This document shows positions 54,579 to 64,000 of a stretch of DNA of 64,000 bases, one piece after another; within the stretch, counting starts at the first letter, position 1, and every line of letters begins with the position of its first letter. Source of the DNA: Chryseobacterium sp. KLBC 52. GTDB lineage: Bacteria; Bacteroidota; Bacteroidia; Flavobacteriales; Weeksellaceae. The stretch covers positions 248,001 through 312,000 of the forward strand of contig NZ_QDFZ01000002.1 in assembly GCF_003347605.1 (NCBI RefSeq). The letters are read 5' to 3'. The translations under genes were made by a program, and so were the position numbers. Under the pieces are notes generated by a model, which made no database searches, was not told the DNA's origin, and worked only from the letters and a program-made list of their open reading frames with translations.

Positions 54579-54602
54579 AAACCTTATCCGAAGATAAGGT
54601 TT
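54579..54602 (-). terminator. Terminator after the thioredoxin-fold gene
   Basis: AAACCTTATC (54579-54588) pairs with GATAAGGTTT (54593-54602), loop CGAA, followed by eight T residues on the minus strand. Confidence 0.85.
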
Positions 54603-54622
54603 CTATACTGTGTTAAAGTTTA

Positions 54623-56164
54623 TTATTTTGTTGGAGCCGGCTGTGGATTTGCTGGCTGTGGAGCTTGCTGCATTGCAGATGGATCAAGCTGTAATTGTGG
54701 CTGCATTTGTGCATTTGGATCTACCTTCGGTGCTGAAAGACCTGTTTGTTTATCCAAAATAGTCACCAATTCCTGCTCACCAAGGTTTACGAAAGATCTG
54801 CTGGCAATTTTACCATCTTTATCAATAATGACAAAGCAAGGTAATTTGAAACCATATACTCCGTATTTCTTAGCAATATCAGAGTTCAGTCCTCCTTCTC
54901 CATAAACATTTACTCCCTGAATTCCTTTTAATAAAGAATTGCTTGTTTTAATGAATTGATCTTTTGTATCGTCTACGTTTACAAAAACAAAATTCATTTT
55001 CGACTTATAAAAGTTTACCACTTCTTTTAATACAGGTACAGTAGCTTCGCTAATGTAAGGATTCCATGAAGCATAAAAGAATAACATATAAGGTTTTCCT
55101 TTGTTTTCAGAAAGTTGATATGCTTTTCCGTCTTGTTTTGCTAACGCTGCTTCTGGAGCTGCTTCTCCGATTTTAAGTCCTGTAATAGCAACCTGCATTT
55201 TTAAAAGGTCACTTTTAATCGTAGCATCTTTAATATCTGTATCGATGATCTTTTTAATCTTGTCAATATTGGCTGCAGGAGTTGTTGGATGAATATCCGC
55301 CTGAGCCATTACAAATGCAAGTAGATAATCTTTTGCAGTTTGAGATAAATCTTTTTTTGTTTTTAAATACTGAGCGAACATCTCAGAAGTTGTAATCCCA
55401 GTTTTTCCTTTGCTGTTTGCTTCCGCATACTTCTGGAAATCCGGAGTCATTTTTACAAGAAGATATTGTCTGTAAAGAGGAATTGTTTTTACCATTCCAT
55501 CTTTGTCTGTTTCTAACTGAGTTTCGTAATCTTTGAAAGCCTTAGAAGATTTGTAAGAAGGGTTTCCGGACATCTGGCCATGAGACATTTCATAGTTGGC
55601 AAGCAAGTTAAGAATGGTTACTTTCACATCGTTTTTCTTCCACTCTAAAAGTCCTTTGCTTGGATTATTTTTCTTGGCAAGATCATCCACATTCTTATTA
55701 ATATCTGCTTCAATTTTATGCATTCCTTTCAAAAATGCAGCTTCGTCTCCACCCATTAATACCGGTAAATTTACTTTGCTACCATAGTCTGCCAAGAATT
55801 TCATACTTGCTGTAAGGAAGTCATTATTTTTTTTAGCATCTCCGGTAATCACATATTCATTTGGGAAAGTAGCTCCGTTTCCTGAGATATTTACTTTTTG
55901 TCCACCTTCAAGATAGATCAGGCTTTGTCTGCCAGCGTAATTGATTACGTACATTCCATCTTTAGGAGCGTCAAAATTTCCTGAAAAGTTTCCGTCTTTA
56001 TCCAGACCTATATTAATTAAAGGCAGGGTTCCTACTCCTGAAGCTTCTACAAATTCAATTCTTTCTAATGGTGAGCTTCCGGTAATTTTTCCTTTTACTT
56101 CTACTTTTTTTGAACAAGACATCACAAAGAATGTGATGATAAACAATAAAAGATATTTTTTCAT
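54623..56164 (-). CDS. Thioredoxin-fold lipoprotein without active-site CXXC
   Basis: This 513-aa lipoprotein (MSCSK, Cys17) has an N-terminal DUF4369-type domain (VEVKGKITGSSPLERIEF, INISGNG-like strand) and a helical middle, then a TlpA-like thioredoxin domain from about residue 330 (KIGEAAPEAALAKQDGKAYQ). The expected CXXC is replaced by N-P-Y-I (Trp367-Asn-Pro-Tyr-Ile371). A Pro/Gln-rich tail follows (QMQPQLQLDPSAMQQAPQP). It is therefore unlikely to be a disulfide reductase. It is monocistronic with a -7 element at 56184-56191. Confidence 0.8.
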   Translation of the reverse strand: MKKYLLLFIITFFVMSCSKKVEVKGKITGSSPLERIEFVEASGVGTLPLINIGLDKDGNFSGNFDAPKDGMYVINYAGRQSLIYLEGGQKVNISGNGATFPNEYVITGDAKKNNDFLTASMKFLADYGSKVNLPVLMGGDEAAFLKGMHKIEADINKNVDDLAKKNNPSKGLLEWKKNDVKVTILNLLANYEMSHGQMSGNPSYKSSKAFKDYETQLETDKDGMVKTIPLYRQYLLVKMTPDFQKYAEANSKGKTGITTSEMFAQYLKTKKDLSQTAKDYLLAFVMAQADIHPTTPAANIDKIKKIIDTDIKDATIKSDLLKMQVAITGLKIGEAAPEAALAKQDGKAYQLSENKGKPYMLFFYASWNPYISEATVPVLKEVVNFYKSKMNFVFVNVDDTKDQFIKTSNSLLKGIQGVNVYGEGGLNSDIAKKYGVYGFKLPCFVIIDKDGKIASRSFVNLGEQELVTILDKQTGLSAPKVDPNAQMQPQLQLDPSAMQQAPQPANPQPAPTK

Positions 56165-56183
56165 TTCAATTTTTAATATTACA

Positions 56184-56191
56184 CAAAAATA
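56184..56191 (-). promoter_or_regulatory. -7 element of the thioredoxin-fold gene
   Basis: TATTTTTG on the minus strand (56191-56184) fits TAnnTTTG, 20 nt before the start. No clear -33 element. Confidence 0.4.
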
Positions 56192-56422
56192 CGCTTTTTA
56201 GGGCTTGTTAATTCACTCTGATAATTTTTTTTAAAAATTTTATTATTACCATTCAAAAGGGATATTCCAATTATTGAGGGCTATCTTTTTGAAGGTAAAA
56301 AGTATTTGAAAGTTTTTTCAGAAAACGATTCAATTACCTCCCAAATATATACTTAATAAATAAAGAATAACGAAGATCAATCAATAAGTTAACAAACTTT
56401 AACAGGATCATCTTTTTCATAA

Positions 56423-56454
56423 AAAAATCGCCTCCAAAAATGAAGGCGATTTTT
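56423..56454 (-). terminator. Terminator of the sdh operon
   Basis: AAAAATCGCCT (56423-56433) pairs with AGGCGATTTTT (56444-56454), followed by T residues on the minus strand. Confidence 0.8.
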
Positions 56455-56472
56455 TATGTATTTGAATCAATT

Positions 56473-57240
56473 CTATCCTTGATCTGCAAGAGCAGCCATG
56501 TACTCTCTGTTCATTCTTGCGATGTTTTCAAGAGAAATACCTTTAGGGCATTCTACCTCACATGCTCCGGTATTTGAACAGTTTCCGAATCCTTCTTCGT
56601 CCATAGCCTTCACCATGTTCAGAACTCTTCTCTTAGCTTCTACTCTACCTTGTGGAAGTAATGCATACTGAGAAACTTTTGCTCCAACGAATAACATTGC
56701 AGATCCGTTTTTACATGTAGCTACACACGCTCCACATCCGATACAAGCTGCAGCATCCATTGCTTTATCTGCATCTTCTTTCGGCACAGGAATAGCGTTA
56801 GCATCCAACGTATTACCAGAAGTGTTCACAGAAATGAATCCTCCTGCTGCCATTACTCTGTCGAATGCGCTTCTGTCCACCATCAAATCTTTGATTACAG
56901 GGAAAGCAGCACTTCTCCAAGGTTCAATAACGATCGTCTCACCATCTTTGAACATTCTCATGTGAAGCTGACAAGTTGTAATACCAGTATCAGGTCCGTG
57001 AGCTCTACCATTGATGTAAAGAGAACACATACCACAGATTCCTTCACGACAGTCGTGGTCGAAAGCGATAGGTTCTTTTCCTTCGTTAATTAAGTTTTCG
57101 TTCAGAATATCCAACATCTCCAAAAATGAAGAATCTGTAGATACATCTGATATTTTATAGGTCTCAAACTGACCTTTAGTTTTACTATTTTTTTGTCTCC
57201 AAATTTTCAGCGTAAGATGTAAGCCTTTTTTTGCACTCAT
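56473..57240 (-). CDS. sdhB: Succinate dehydrogenase iron-sulfur subunit
   Basis: This 255-aa subunit passes electrons from FAD to the membrane heme. It has the [2Fe-2S] site ([17 protein letters not shown] with a later Cys in GITTCQLH) and the two cysteine groups for the [4Fe-4S] and [3Fe-4S] centres ([33 protein letters not shown]). It is the last gene of sdhC-sdhA-sdhB. Bacteroidota often run this complex as a fumarate reductase under low oxygen. Confidence 0.95.
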   Translation of the reverse strand: MSAKKGLHLTLKIWRQKNSKTKGQFETYKISDVSTDSSFLEMLDILNENLINEGKEPIAFDHDCREGICGMCSLYINGRAHGPDTGITTCQLHMRMFKDGETIVIEPWRSAAFPVIKDLMVDRSAFDRVMAAGGFISVNTSGNTLDANAIPVPKEDADKAMDAAACIGCGACVATCKNGSAMLFVGAKVSQYALLPQGRVEAKRRVLNMVKAMDEEGFGNCSNTGACEVECPKGISLENIARMNREYMAALADQG

Positions 57241-57264
57241 AATGTTATATTTATAGGTTGGAGA

Positions 57265-59277
57265 TTATTTATAACTTCTAGTTTTAACCTCGATGTTGTC
57301 GTATATCAATTCTTCTTTATGCAACACTTCTGCATTGATATCGTTTCCTTGATATTCCCAAGCTCCGACGTATTTGTAGTTTACGTCATCTCTTTCCGCT
57401 TCTCCATCCGGAGTTGAATGGTCTTCACGGAAATGTCCACCACAAGATTCATTTCTGTGTAGTGCATCGATAGCCATTAATTGTCCAAGTTCAAGGAAGT
57501 CTGCTACTCTGAATGCTTTTTCAAGCTCAGTGTTCATCCCTTCTCCTTCTCCTGGTACTTTTACGTTTTTCCAGAAATCGTTTCTTACTTCTTCAATTTC
57601 TTTGATTGCTTCTCTTAATCCTTCAGGAGTTCTTCCCATTCCAACTTTATTCCACATAATGTTTCCTAACTGTTTGTGGAAATAATCTACAGAGTGAGTT
57701 CCTTTATTGTTTAAGAAGAAATCAATTTTATCTTTAATTCCTTTTTCAGCTTCGTCAAACGCTCCTGAGTTTGTAGGAATAGCTCCTGTTCTGATATCTG
57801 CAGAAAGGTAATCTGCAATCGTGTAAGGAAGTACGAAATATCCGTCAGCAAGACCCTGCATCAATGCAGAAGCACCCAATCTGTTTGCACCGTGATCAGA
57901 GAAGTTAGCTTCACCGATTACGAAACAACCCGGGATTGTAGACTGAAGGTTATAATCAACCCATACACCACCCATTGTATAGTGAACTGCAGGATAGATT
58001 TTCATTGGAGTTTTGTAAGGATCATCAGCAGTAATTTTTTCGTACATTACGAATAAGTTACCGTATTTCTCCTCTACCCAGCTCTTACCTAAATCGTAGA
58101 TCTGCTGATCTGTAGGATTATGAATATGTTTTTCGATAGCGGCTTCTTTACCTTTTTTCATGATCTCTGTAGAGAAATCAAGGTAAACACCTTCCTGAGT
58201 ATCATTATTTTCAATTCCGAATCCAGCATCACATCTTTCCTTAGCAGCTCTGGAAGCAACGTCTCTAGGTACAAGGTTACCGAATGCAGGGTATCTTCTT
58301 TCCAAATAATAATCTCTATCTTCTTCTTTAATATTTTCAGGTCTTAATTTACCTTCTCTGATGGCTACTGAATCTTCAATTTTCTTAGGAACCCAGATTC
58401 TTCCTGAGTTTCTTAATGATTCAGACATCAAAGTCAGTTTAGACTGCTGTGTTCCGTGAACAGGAATACAAGTCGGGTGAATCTGTACGTAGCAAGGGTT
58501 TGCGAAGTAAGCTCCTTTTTTGTGAATTTTCCATGCAGCAGAAACGTTGGATCCCATGGCATTGGTAGAAAGGAAATATACGTTTCCGTATCCTCCTGAA
58601 GCAATTACTACAGCGTGAGCAGAATGTCTTTCAATTTCACCTGTTACAAGGTTTCTTGCGATAATCCCTCTTGCTTTTCCATCAACAATAACAAGATCTA
58701 ACATCTCATGACGGTTGTACATTTTGATTCTTCCTTTACCGATCTGACGGCTCATTGAAGAATAAGCACCTAATAATAGCTGCTGTCCTGTTTGTCCTTT
58801 TGCGTAGAAAGTTCTTTTTACCTGAACCCCACCAAATGAACGGTTATCCAGCTGACCGCCGTAATCTCTCCCGAAAGGTACCCCCTGGGAAACACACTGG
58901 TCAATAATGTTTGCAGAAACTTCAGCTAATCTGTAAACGTTGGCCTCTCTTGCTCTATAGTCACCACCTTTGATGGTATCATAGAATAATCTGTAAGTAG
59001 AGTCACCGTCTCCCTGGTAATTTTTAGCTGCGTTGATCCCTCCCTGAGCTGCAATAGAGTGTGCTCTTCTTGGAGAATCCTGGTAGCAGAACGCTTTTAC
59101 GTTATATCCTTGCTCAGCCAATGTAGCTGCAGCAGAACCTCCTGCCAAACCTGTACCTACAACAATAATATCAATCTTATCTCTGTTGTTTGGTGCAACA
59201 AGGTTCATATGGTCTTTATGATTTTTCCACTTGTCTTTAAGAGGACCCGCTGGAATTCTTGAATCTAATTTACTCAT
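57265..59277 (-). CDS. sdhA: Succinate dehydrogenase flavoprotein subunit
   Basis: This 670-aa subunit binds FAD covalently and oxidises succinate. It shows the FAD motif [19 protein letters not shown], the flavin-His region [15 protein letters not shown], and active-site segments [15 protein letters not shown] and [11 protein letters not shown]. The size and the SdhCAB layout fit the Bacteroidota/epsilonproteobacterial-like type. It lies between sdhC (15 bp) and sdhB (24 bp). Confidence 0.95.
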   Translation of the reverse strand: MSKLDSRIPAGPLKDKWKNHKDHMNLVAPNNRDKIDIIVVGTGLAGGSAAATLAEQGYNVKAFCYQDSPRRAHSIAAQGGINAAKNYQGDGDSTYRLFYDTIKGGDYRAREANVYRLAEVSANIIDQCVSQGVPFGRDYGGQLDNRSFGGVQVKRTFYAKGQTGQQLLLGAYSSMSRQIGKGRIKMYNRHEMLDLVIVDGKARGIIARNLVTGEIERHSAHAVVIASGGYGNVYFLSTNAMGSNVSAAWKIHKKGAYFANPCYVQIHPTCIPVHGTQQSKLTLMSESLRNSGRIWVPKKIEDSVAIREGKLRPENIKEEDRDYYLERRYPAFGNLVPRDVASRAAKERCDAGFGIENNDTQEGVYLDFSTEIMKKGKEAAIEKHIHNPTDQQIYDLGKSWVEEKYGNLFVMYEKITADDPYKTPMKIYPAVHYTMGGVWVDYNLQSTIPGCFVIGEANFSDHGANRLGASALMQGLADGYFVLPYTIADYLSADIRTGAIPTNSGAFDEAEKGIKDKIDFFLNNKGTHSVDYFHKQLGNIMWNKVGMGRTPEGLREAIKEIEEVRNDFWKNVKVPGEGEGMNTELEKAFRVADFLELGQLMAIDALHRNESCGGHFREDHSTPDGEAERDDVNYKYVGAWEYQGNDINAEVLHKEELIYDNIEVKTRSYK

Positions 59278-59292
59278 ACTAGTATATTGATA

Positions 59293-59955
59293 TTATTGAG
59301 TTATAAAATGGAAAACTGCAACGATGATAAATCCTGCAGGGATAAGGATTGAATACCATGTCCCGAAAGCTTTGATCACCGGCGTATATTTTGGATGTCT
59401 TGCACCGATAGACTGGAATGAAGACTGGAATCCGTGCGCTAGGTGTAATCCCAGTAGAACAAAAGAGATTACATACAAAGCTACTCTCCAAAGGTCAGCA
59501 AACTTTTCATGAAGTTCCGGCCAGAAACGTTCTGCATCAGGAGTTAATCCTTCTACATACTTGTAATTAATTTCGTGTAGCCAGAAATCATATAAGTGAA
59601 GCGCCAAGAAAGCTAAAATAACAGCTCCTGAAATAATCATATTTCTGGACATCCATGAAGAATTCACTGATGCGTTGTTAGCTGCATACTTTACCGGACG
59701 CGCTTTATTATTCTTGATCTCAAGCACAAATCCCATTACAAAATGGAAAATTACTGCAAAACCAAGAATAGGCTGCATTAAGAACTGCACAAAAGGATTA
59801 TAGCCCATAAAGTCAGATGCTGTATTGAATGCATCTTTATTTAGAACTGATAACAAATTGGTTGTCAAATGCAGTATAAGAAAAATCAGCAAAAACATAG
59901 CTGATAATGCCATAGCGTATTTTCTACCTATCGTAGAACTCGTTAAACCTGCCAT
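59293..59955 (-). CDS. sdhC: Succinate dehydrogenase cytochrome b subunit
   Basis: This single 220-aa membrane anchor has about five transmembrane helices (MALSAMFLLIFLILHLTTNL, FAVIFHFVMGFVLEI, VILAFLALHLYDFWL, VALYVISFVLLGLHLAHGFQ, GTWYSILIPAGFIIVAVFHF) with histidines (ILHLTT, IFHFVMG, ALHLYD, LHLAHG) that would ligate two hemes. It begins the sdhCAB operon. A candidate -7 element is at 59979-59986. Confidence 0.93.
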   Translation of the reverse strand: MAGLTSSTIGRKYAMALSAMFLLIFLILHLTTNLLSVLNKDAFNTASDFMGYNPFVQFLMQPILGFAVIFHFVMGFVLEIKNNKARPVKYAANNASVNSSWMSRNMIISGAVILAFLALHLYDFWLHEINYKYVEGLTPDAERFWPELHEKFADLWRVALYVISFVLLGLHLAHGFQSSFQSIGARHPKYTPVIKAFGTWYSILIPAGFIIVAVFHFITQ

Positions 59956-59978
59956 ATAAGTTTAAATTTGAATTTCCA

Positions 59979-59986
59979 CAAAATTA
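59979..59986 (-). promoter_or_regulatory. -7 element of the sdh operon
   Basis: TAATTTTG (59986-59979) on the minus strand fits TAnnTTTG, 24 nt before sdhC. The -33 element is uncertain. Confidence 0.4.
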
Positions 59987-60100
59987 AGAAAGTTTAACAA
60001 TATCGAAAAGTGAGAAATCTCACAAATAGACAGTTTGTAATCTTTCTAAATAAGATTTTCACCCATTATAAATACAGGAAAATGGCTAAATTCAGAACCA

Positions 60101-61873
60101 TCATTTGAGATCATAAATCTTATTCCTGAAAACTACTTTTTGAATGGTAGGTGACAAGGTTTTTATCTCAAAATGATCTACCCGTCTGGAGGCACAATAA
60201 GGGTTGACTAAATACTGTAAAATCTTCGTCTTATTTTTCATATCCGAAATCCAGAAACAGACTCTGGCCCCATTTTTCACTGAAAAAATTTTGTTTCTGT
60301 TGAATTGATGAACCAATATCTCTTCCTTCCGATTTTCAAAAGCCGTAATTCCGCTTCTTATCATGAGAAATAGTAAGGCTGTCATTATTAATCTCATCGC
60401 ATTTTTCACATTAAATTTCAGTATGGCTGCTCTCAGTAAATAGACAAACAGGGATACTGACATCACTTCTATCTCATTCATTGGGATATTTTCAAAGAAC
60501 AGCACATCCACCTCAGCAAACCAATGAATTACCTTCAGTAAAAACTCAATAATCCCGTCATACATACCATTTATAAGTTCAAAATCAATCCCAAAAGAAA
60601 TAAGAACCGTTATTAGAAAGGAGAAAATAATAATGATCTCAGAAAAAGGCACGATCACAAAATTGGCAATGATTGATATCAATGAAAACTGATGAAAATA
60701 GTACAACACCAGAGGTAGCGTTGCCAGCTGTGCAGACAAAGATATTGTAATCGTATTAAACAGAAGTTTTTTAATATAATTATCCTGTTTTGGGAAGTAT
60801 TTCAACAGAGGCTGATTCAGCCAGTAAATCCCCAAAACAGCCAAAAAGCTAAGCTGAAAACCTACATCAAAAAGCTGCTGGGTATCTCCTAATAAAATAA
60901 AAAAAGCAGATAAGGCCAGTGAGTGAAGCAGATCCGGCTTTCGCTGAAGCAAAACAAAGATGAAATAAACACTCAACATGATGCAGGACCGCAAGACTGA
61001 ATTACCAAATCCAATGAAAGCAGCGAACAACCAGATAAAAACCAAACTGAAAATAACCGCATATTTTCTGAATTGTAAAGGAGCAAACCGGATGAGAAAA
61101 AAGTAGAACATTCCAAAAATAACCACAATATGAGTTCCGGAAATAGCCAGGAAATGAACCAGCCCTGATCTATTGAAATCTCTGACAGTACCTGCATCAA
61201 TCTCTGTCCTGTCCGCCAGAATAATACCTTTTAAAAATTCTTTAGTTTTTCCTGAAATTCCTGTTTCATCAATTCTGTTAAGAACATCGAGCCTGTATTG
61301 TTTAAGCCAATCTGCCCATGTTAAGTCGTTCCTTTGCGCAGATACCATTCCTTCTGAAATATAGATCTGGTAACGGATATGCTTCCTGTTTAGATATTGT
61401 GCATAATTAAACTGAAAATCATATGGTGGTGCCTTAGGTTGCGTAATATAAGCATCAGCTTTGTAGTAGTGAATAAAATCCAGCGCCTCCTCATTTTTTG
61501 GAACATAAAAAATTGCATTGAAAGTTGTACTGTCTTTCCGGGCTATTCCTTCATATTTTCTATATTTTTCAGAGGAATTTAATTTCTGAGAGATCTTAAA
61601 TGAAACCGTTTCATGCTTCTTCATCAGAAGCTTACCAACTGGTGAAGAAGTGTTATAGAAATGAAGAACAATTCCCCCTCCAAACAACAGAAACATCAGG
61701 AAAACTGTTTTGATTTTATGCAGAAGATAAGAATGAAAGCAGATTAAAACAAGCAGAATTAAACAAGTTACAGCAACCCCATCAATCAAAGATTCTCCCA
61801 ATGGTATTTTATCCTGAAAAAGAATTCCAAGAATAAAACATACTGCCAGAATAAGTAAGGGCTGCTTGTGCAA
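60101..61873 (-). CDS. comEC: ComEC/Rec2-family DNA uptake membrane protein
   Basis: This 590-aa protein probably forms the channel for DNA entry during natural transformation. The first part has four membrane helices, followed by a DUF4131-type periplasmic region (about residues 80-190), then the ComEC core (SGLVHFLAISGTHIVVIFG and later helices). The C-terminal metallo-beta-lactamase domain of long ComEC proteins is absent, as in many Bacteroidota. It lies upstream of sdhC, separated by 145 bp. Confidence 0.88.
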   Translation of the reverse strand: MHKQPLLILAVCFILGILFQDKIPLGESLIDGVAVTCLILLVLICFHSYLLHKIKTVFLMFLLFGGGIVLHFYNTSSPVGKLLMKKHETVSFKISQKLNSSEKYRKYEGIARKDSTTFNAIFYVPKNEEALDFIHYYKADAYITQPKAPPYDFQFNYAQYLNRKHIRYQIYISEGMVSAQRNDLTWADWLKQYRLDVLNRIDETGISGKTKEFLKGIILADRTEIDAGTVRDFNRSGLVHFLAISGTHIVVIFGMFYFFLIRFAPLQFRKYAVIFSLVFIWLFAAFIGFGNSVLRSCIMLSVYFIFVLLQRKPDLLHSLALSAFFILLGDTQQLFDVGFQLSFLAVLGIYWLNQPLLKYFPKQDNYIKKLLFNTITISLSAQLATLPLVLYYFHQFSLISIIANFVIVPFSEIIIIFSFLITVLISFGIDFELINGMYDGIIEFLLKVIHWFAEVDVLFFENIPMNEIEVMSVSLFVYLLRAAILKFNVKNAMRLIMTALLFLMIRSGITAFENRKEEILVHQFNRNKIFSVKNGARVCFWISDMKNKTKILQYLVNPYCASRRVDHFEIKTLSPTIQKVVFRNKIYDLK

Positions 61874-61940
61874 TTTCCATTAATTATCCTTTTAAAATAG
61901 ATAATTAACCGAGAATTTATCAACTCCTAAAGAACTAAAT

Positions 61941-61979
61941 AAGCGCTCTGTATTCATTAAAAATGTCAACAGAACGCTT
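61941..61979. terminator. Hairpin after the GH99-like gene
   Basis: AAGCGCTCTGT (61941-61951) pairs with ACAGAACGCTT (61969-61979) with one mismatch-type G-T pair. The T run is on the plus-strand side (TTTATTTTTT), and on the minus strand only short T stretches follow, so its efficiency for the GH99-like gene is uncertain. Confidence 0.5.
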
Positions 61980-62014
61980 TATTTTTTGTTTTGAAAATTA
62001 TGTTTGAAAGTATA

Positions 62015-63106
62015 TTATTTCTTTTTCAAAAATTTATCCGTTAAACGCTTCGTTTCTTTAATATAAAATAAAGGATCTCTCCCGTAATCTTCATATTGGA
62101 AATCACCTGCTTTTTTAGGAACAGCAGGCTCTATTTGTGTTCCTTCATGCCATTCATTGAATGAGGTAATGCCAATGAATTCCGGATTTACTTTGATAGC
62201 GGCATCAAACATTTTCTCATAATATTTTCCATTGTCTCTGCTTTTGAAATTTGCTTCATTCCACGGACGGATTCTTGTATCAGAATAACCAGGACCTACA
62301 CACGGAATAAAAATCAGATGATGATCTTTAGCAAATTTGGCCATAAAATCCCAATTAGCCGTTGTACTTCCATATACAAATCCTTCGCTGGCAAAATAGG
62401 TATAGAAACCATCAAAGCCTGCCGAATCAAAAAATTCAGCATCATCTTTCTCAACCCAAAGTCCGATATAAAGAGCATCTAAATCCGTGTTTCTGACTGT
62501 TCCCTCTCCATCTTTGGATAATATTTTCATCCATTCTTCTTTAGGAATTTTATAGCTGTCATACACATAAAACAGAGGTTTCCCTTCTTTTTTATAGAAT
62601 GCATGATGATTGGAATACGTTTTTACCAGATAAGAAAGCTGCTCTTTTAATTCTGAAGTATTTTTATAAAAGGGCTCAATGTGAAATGCTATTTTTAAAT
62701 CAAACCGATCCGCAATATCTAAATATTTGATAAGACTTTTATCCGTAAACGAATCTTTTCCCAGCCAGCTTACAACAACCACTCCTACTCCGGAGTCTTT
62801 GATCATTTTCATATGCTGCTCGATGGTTTTCGGATCATTGGAACTGTAATTGCCTAGAGCCGGATAAAAATTTGCTCCGATATCATCTCCTCCTTTATGA
62901 TGGCCCAGATTATTCCACTTCGGATTGCTCCAGTGAGGAAGGATCTCATGATTCCAATGCTGATACTCTCCGTCTGTTGCCGGATTGGCGTACCAGCCGT
63001 AATAAAATATCTGAACTTTATCTCTTGAGTTGCTCTGCTGGGCAAAACTGTTTGAGAAAAATAATGTAAAAGTCAGGAATAACAGAAAGCGGTTACAATA
63101 ATTCAT
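62015..63106 (-). CDS. GH99-like endo-alpha-mannosidase (secreted)
   Basis: This 363-aa secreted glycoside hydrolase has the signal peptide MNYCNRFLLFLTFTLFFSNSFA. It shows FYYGWYANPATDGEYQHWNH and, near the C-terminus, ITSFNEWHEGTQIEPA (Glu318 and Glu321, three apart, as in the GH99 catalytic pair). GH99 enzymes cleave alpha-1,2-mannosidic bonds of mannans or glucosylated N-glycans. The EWHEGTQIEP stretch is strongly like the eukaryotic Golgi endomannosidase. It sits between lpxB and comEC, apparently alone. Confidence 0.85.
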   Translation of the reverse strand: MNYCNRFLLFLTFTLFFSNSFAQQSNSRDKVQIFYYGWYANPATDGEYQHWNHEILPHWSNPKWNNLGHHKGGDDIGANFYPALGNYSSNDPKTIEQHMKMIKDSGVGVVVVSWLGKDSFTDKSLIKYLDIADRFDLKIAFHIEPFYKNTSELKEQLSYLVKTYSNHHAFYKKEGKPLFYVYDSYKIPKEEWMKILSKDGEGTVRNTDLDALYIGLWVEKDDAEFFDSAGFDGFYTYFASEGFVYGSTTANWDFMAKFAKDHHLIFIPCVGPGYSDTRIRPWNEANFKSRDNGKYYEKMFDAAIKVNPEFIGITSFNEWHEGTQIEPAVPKKAGDFQYEDYGRDPLFYIKETKRLTDKFLKKK

Positions 63107-63141
63107 AGTTAAAAATTAAATAATCAGAAACTCAGTACAAA

Positions 63142-64000
63142 CTATACTTTCAAAATCACGTCAGCAGCATGCTCACTGGCTCCTTTCCCGCCAAGCTTTT
63201 CTCTAAGAAGATTATAGTCATTCAGCACCTGCTCCCTTTTTTCTCCTGACAAAATTTTATTGAGCTCTTCAACCAGGTTTTTAGTATTCAGATCATTTTG
63301 AATCAATTCTTTCACCACTTCCCTGTCCATAATCAGATTAACCAGAGAAATATAATTGATATTTTTAACCAATCTTTTAGCAATAGCATAGGAAATTTTA
63401 CTTCCACGATAGCAAACCACTTCAGGGATATTCAACAAAGCGGTTTCCAACGTAGCTGTTCCGGAAGTCACCAAAGCAGCTTTTGAACATCTCAGCAGAT
63501 CATAGGTTTTATTAGAAACAAAATGAACATTATCATCTACATATTTCTGATAAAATTCTTTTGGAAGACTTGGTGCTCCGGCAATCACAAACTGATAGTT
63601 TTGAAACTGCGGTCTTACGGAAAGCATTATTTCAAGCATTTTTTCCACTTCCTGTTCTCTGGAACCCGGAAGCAATGCAATGATTTCTTTTTCATTTAAG
63701 CCATGTTCCGATTTGAAATTTTCAACGCTTATTTCCTGAAGATCCGAAATAGCATCCAGCAACGGATGACCTACAAAATGAGAATGTACTCCATGTTTTC
63801 TGTAAAAGTCTTCTTCAAATGGAAGGATGACCATCATCTCATCCACATATTTTTTGATAATCTCCACACGACCTTCTTTCCATGCCCAAAGCTGTGGAGA
63901 TATATAATAAACAACTTTGATTCCCAATTCTTTGGCAAATCTTGCAATTCTCAGATTAAATCCCGGATAATCCACCAGGATCAAAACATCAGGCCTGTTC
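63142..64000 (-). CDS. lpxB: Lipid-A-disaccharide synthase (5' end cut by window)
   Basis: The frame runs open through the window end, so the true start lies beyond 64000. The visible 286 residues begin NRPDVLILVDYPGFNLRIA and contain the glycosyltransferase features YYISPQLWAWKEGR, FVGHPLLDAI, LLPGSREQEVEKML and VTSGTATLETALL, matching LpxB. This enzyme joins two monosaccharides to make the lipid A disaccharide in the inner leaflet of the inner membrane. Downstream (lower coordinates) it is followed by the GH99-like gene 35 bp away. Confidence 0.92.
   Translation of the reverse strand, partial: NRPDVLILVDYPGFNLRIARFAKELGIKVVYYISPQLWAWKEGRVEIIKKYVDEMMVILPFEEDFYRKHGVHSHFVGHPLLDAISDLQEISVENFKSEHGLNEKEIIALLPGSREQEVEKMLEIMLSVRPQFQNYQFVIAGAPSLPKEFYQKYVDDNVHFVSNKTYDLLRCSKAALVTSGTATLETALLNIPEVVCYRGSKISYAIAKRLVKNINYISLVNLIMDREVVKELIQNDLNTKNLVEELNKILSGEKREQVLNDYNLLREKLGGKGASEHAADVILKV

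Larger units (their letters stand above)
56165..56472. other. 308-bp intergenic region
   Basis: This contains a -7 element for the thioredoxin-fold gene and the sdh operon terminator. No ORF or RNA gene is apparent. Confidence 0.6.

Overview
The window is AT-rich chromosomal DNA from a Flavobacteriia member of the Bacteroidota, most likely Chryseobacterium or a close relative in the Weeksellaceae. The evidence is type 9 secretion (T9SS) C-terminal sorting tails, GLPGLI, DUF4394, DUF6048/DUF6452 and IPExxxVDY proteins, a three-gene SdhCAB, the tmRNA tag GNEEFALAA, and many Bacteroidetes-type promoters (-7 TAnnTTTG with TTG about 19-21 nt upstream). Most genes are on the minus strand.

Layout. 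1-1367: a secreted protein cut by the window edge and a small hypothetical gene. 1590-8706: translation superoperon tuf, tRNA-Trp, secE, nusG, rplKAJL (all minus), interrupted between nusG and rplK by three tandem paralogous secreted-protein genes and not followed by rpoB. 8960-18308: a DUF4394 lipoprotein (plus), then a metal-efflux island: response regulator, histidine kinase, TolC-like, adaptor and CzcA-like RND pump. 18531-21042: seven tRNAs, including a perfect 338-bp tandem duplication, then hpf, a XerC-like recombinase and rpsU. 21258-21656: tmRNA.

21755-31427 is the most distinctive region: a ribosomally made peptide (RiPP) cluster of the grasp-with-spasm type. In transcription order it has a 77-aa double-glycine precursor, an attenuator-like hairpin, an ATP-grasp ligase, a 64-aa unknown protein, a SPASM protein without a visible radical-SAM CX3CX2C motif, a glycosyltransferase with a repeat-rich tail, a GLPGLI protein, a secreted esterase with TPR-like repeats, a C39-peptidase ABC exporter and a HlyD adaptor. 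The inferred scheme is that the ligase crosslinks the peptide with help from the SPASM protein, and the C39 exporter cuts at Gly-Gly and secretes it.

32367-36661: housekeeping operon acpP, fabF, rnc, IPExxxVDY, pyk (plus). 36704-40442: a palindromic repeat, an aldehyde dehydrogenase, hutG and hutI (minus). 40676-43950: ruvB, a PaiB-like flavoprotein, an MBL hydrolase and coaE (plus). 44008-51739: two very large T9SS-secreted proteins, one with FN3 and GEVED repeats and one a reprolysin-like zinc protease. 51894-64000: DUF6048, DUF6452, rlmD, a thioredoxin-fold lipoprotein without CXXC, sdhCAB, comEC, a GH99-like endo-mannosidase and a partial lpxB. No CRISPR array, insertion sequence or transposase was seen.
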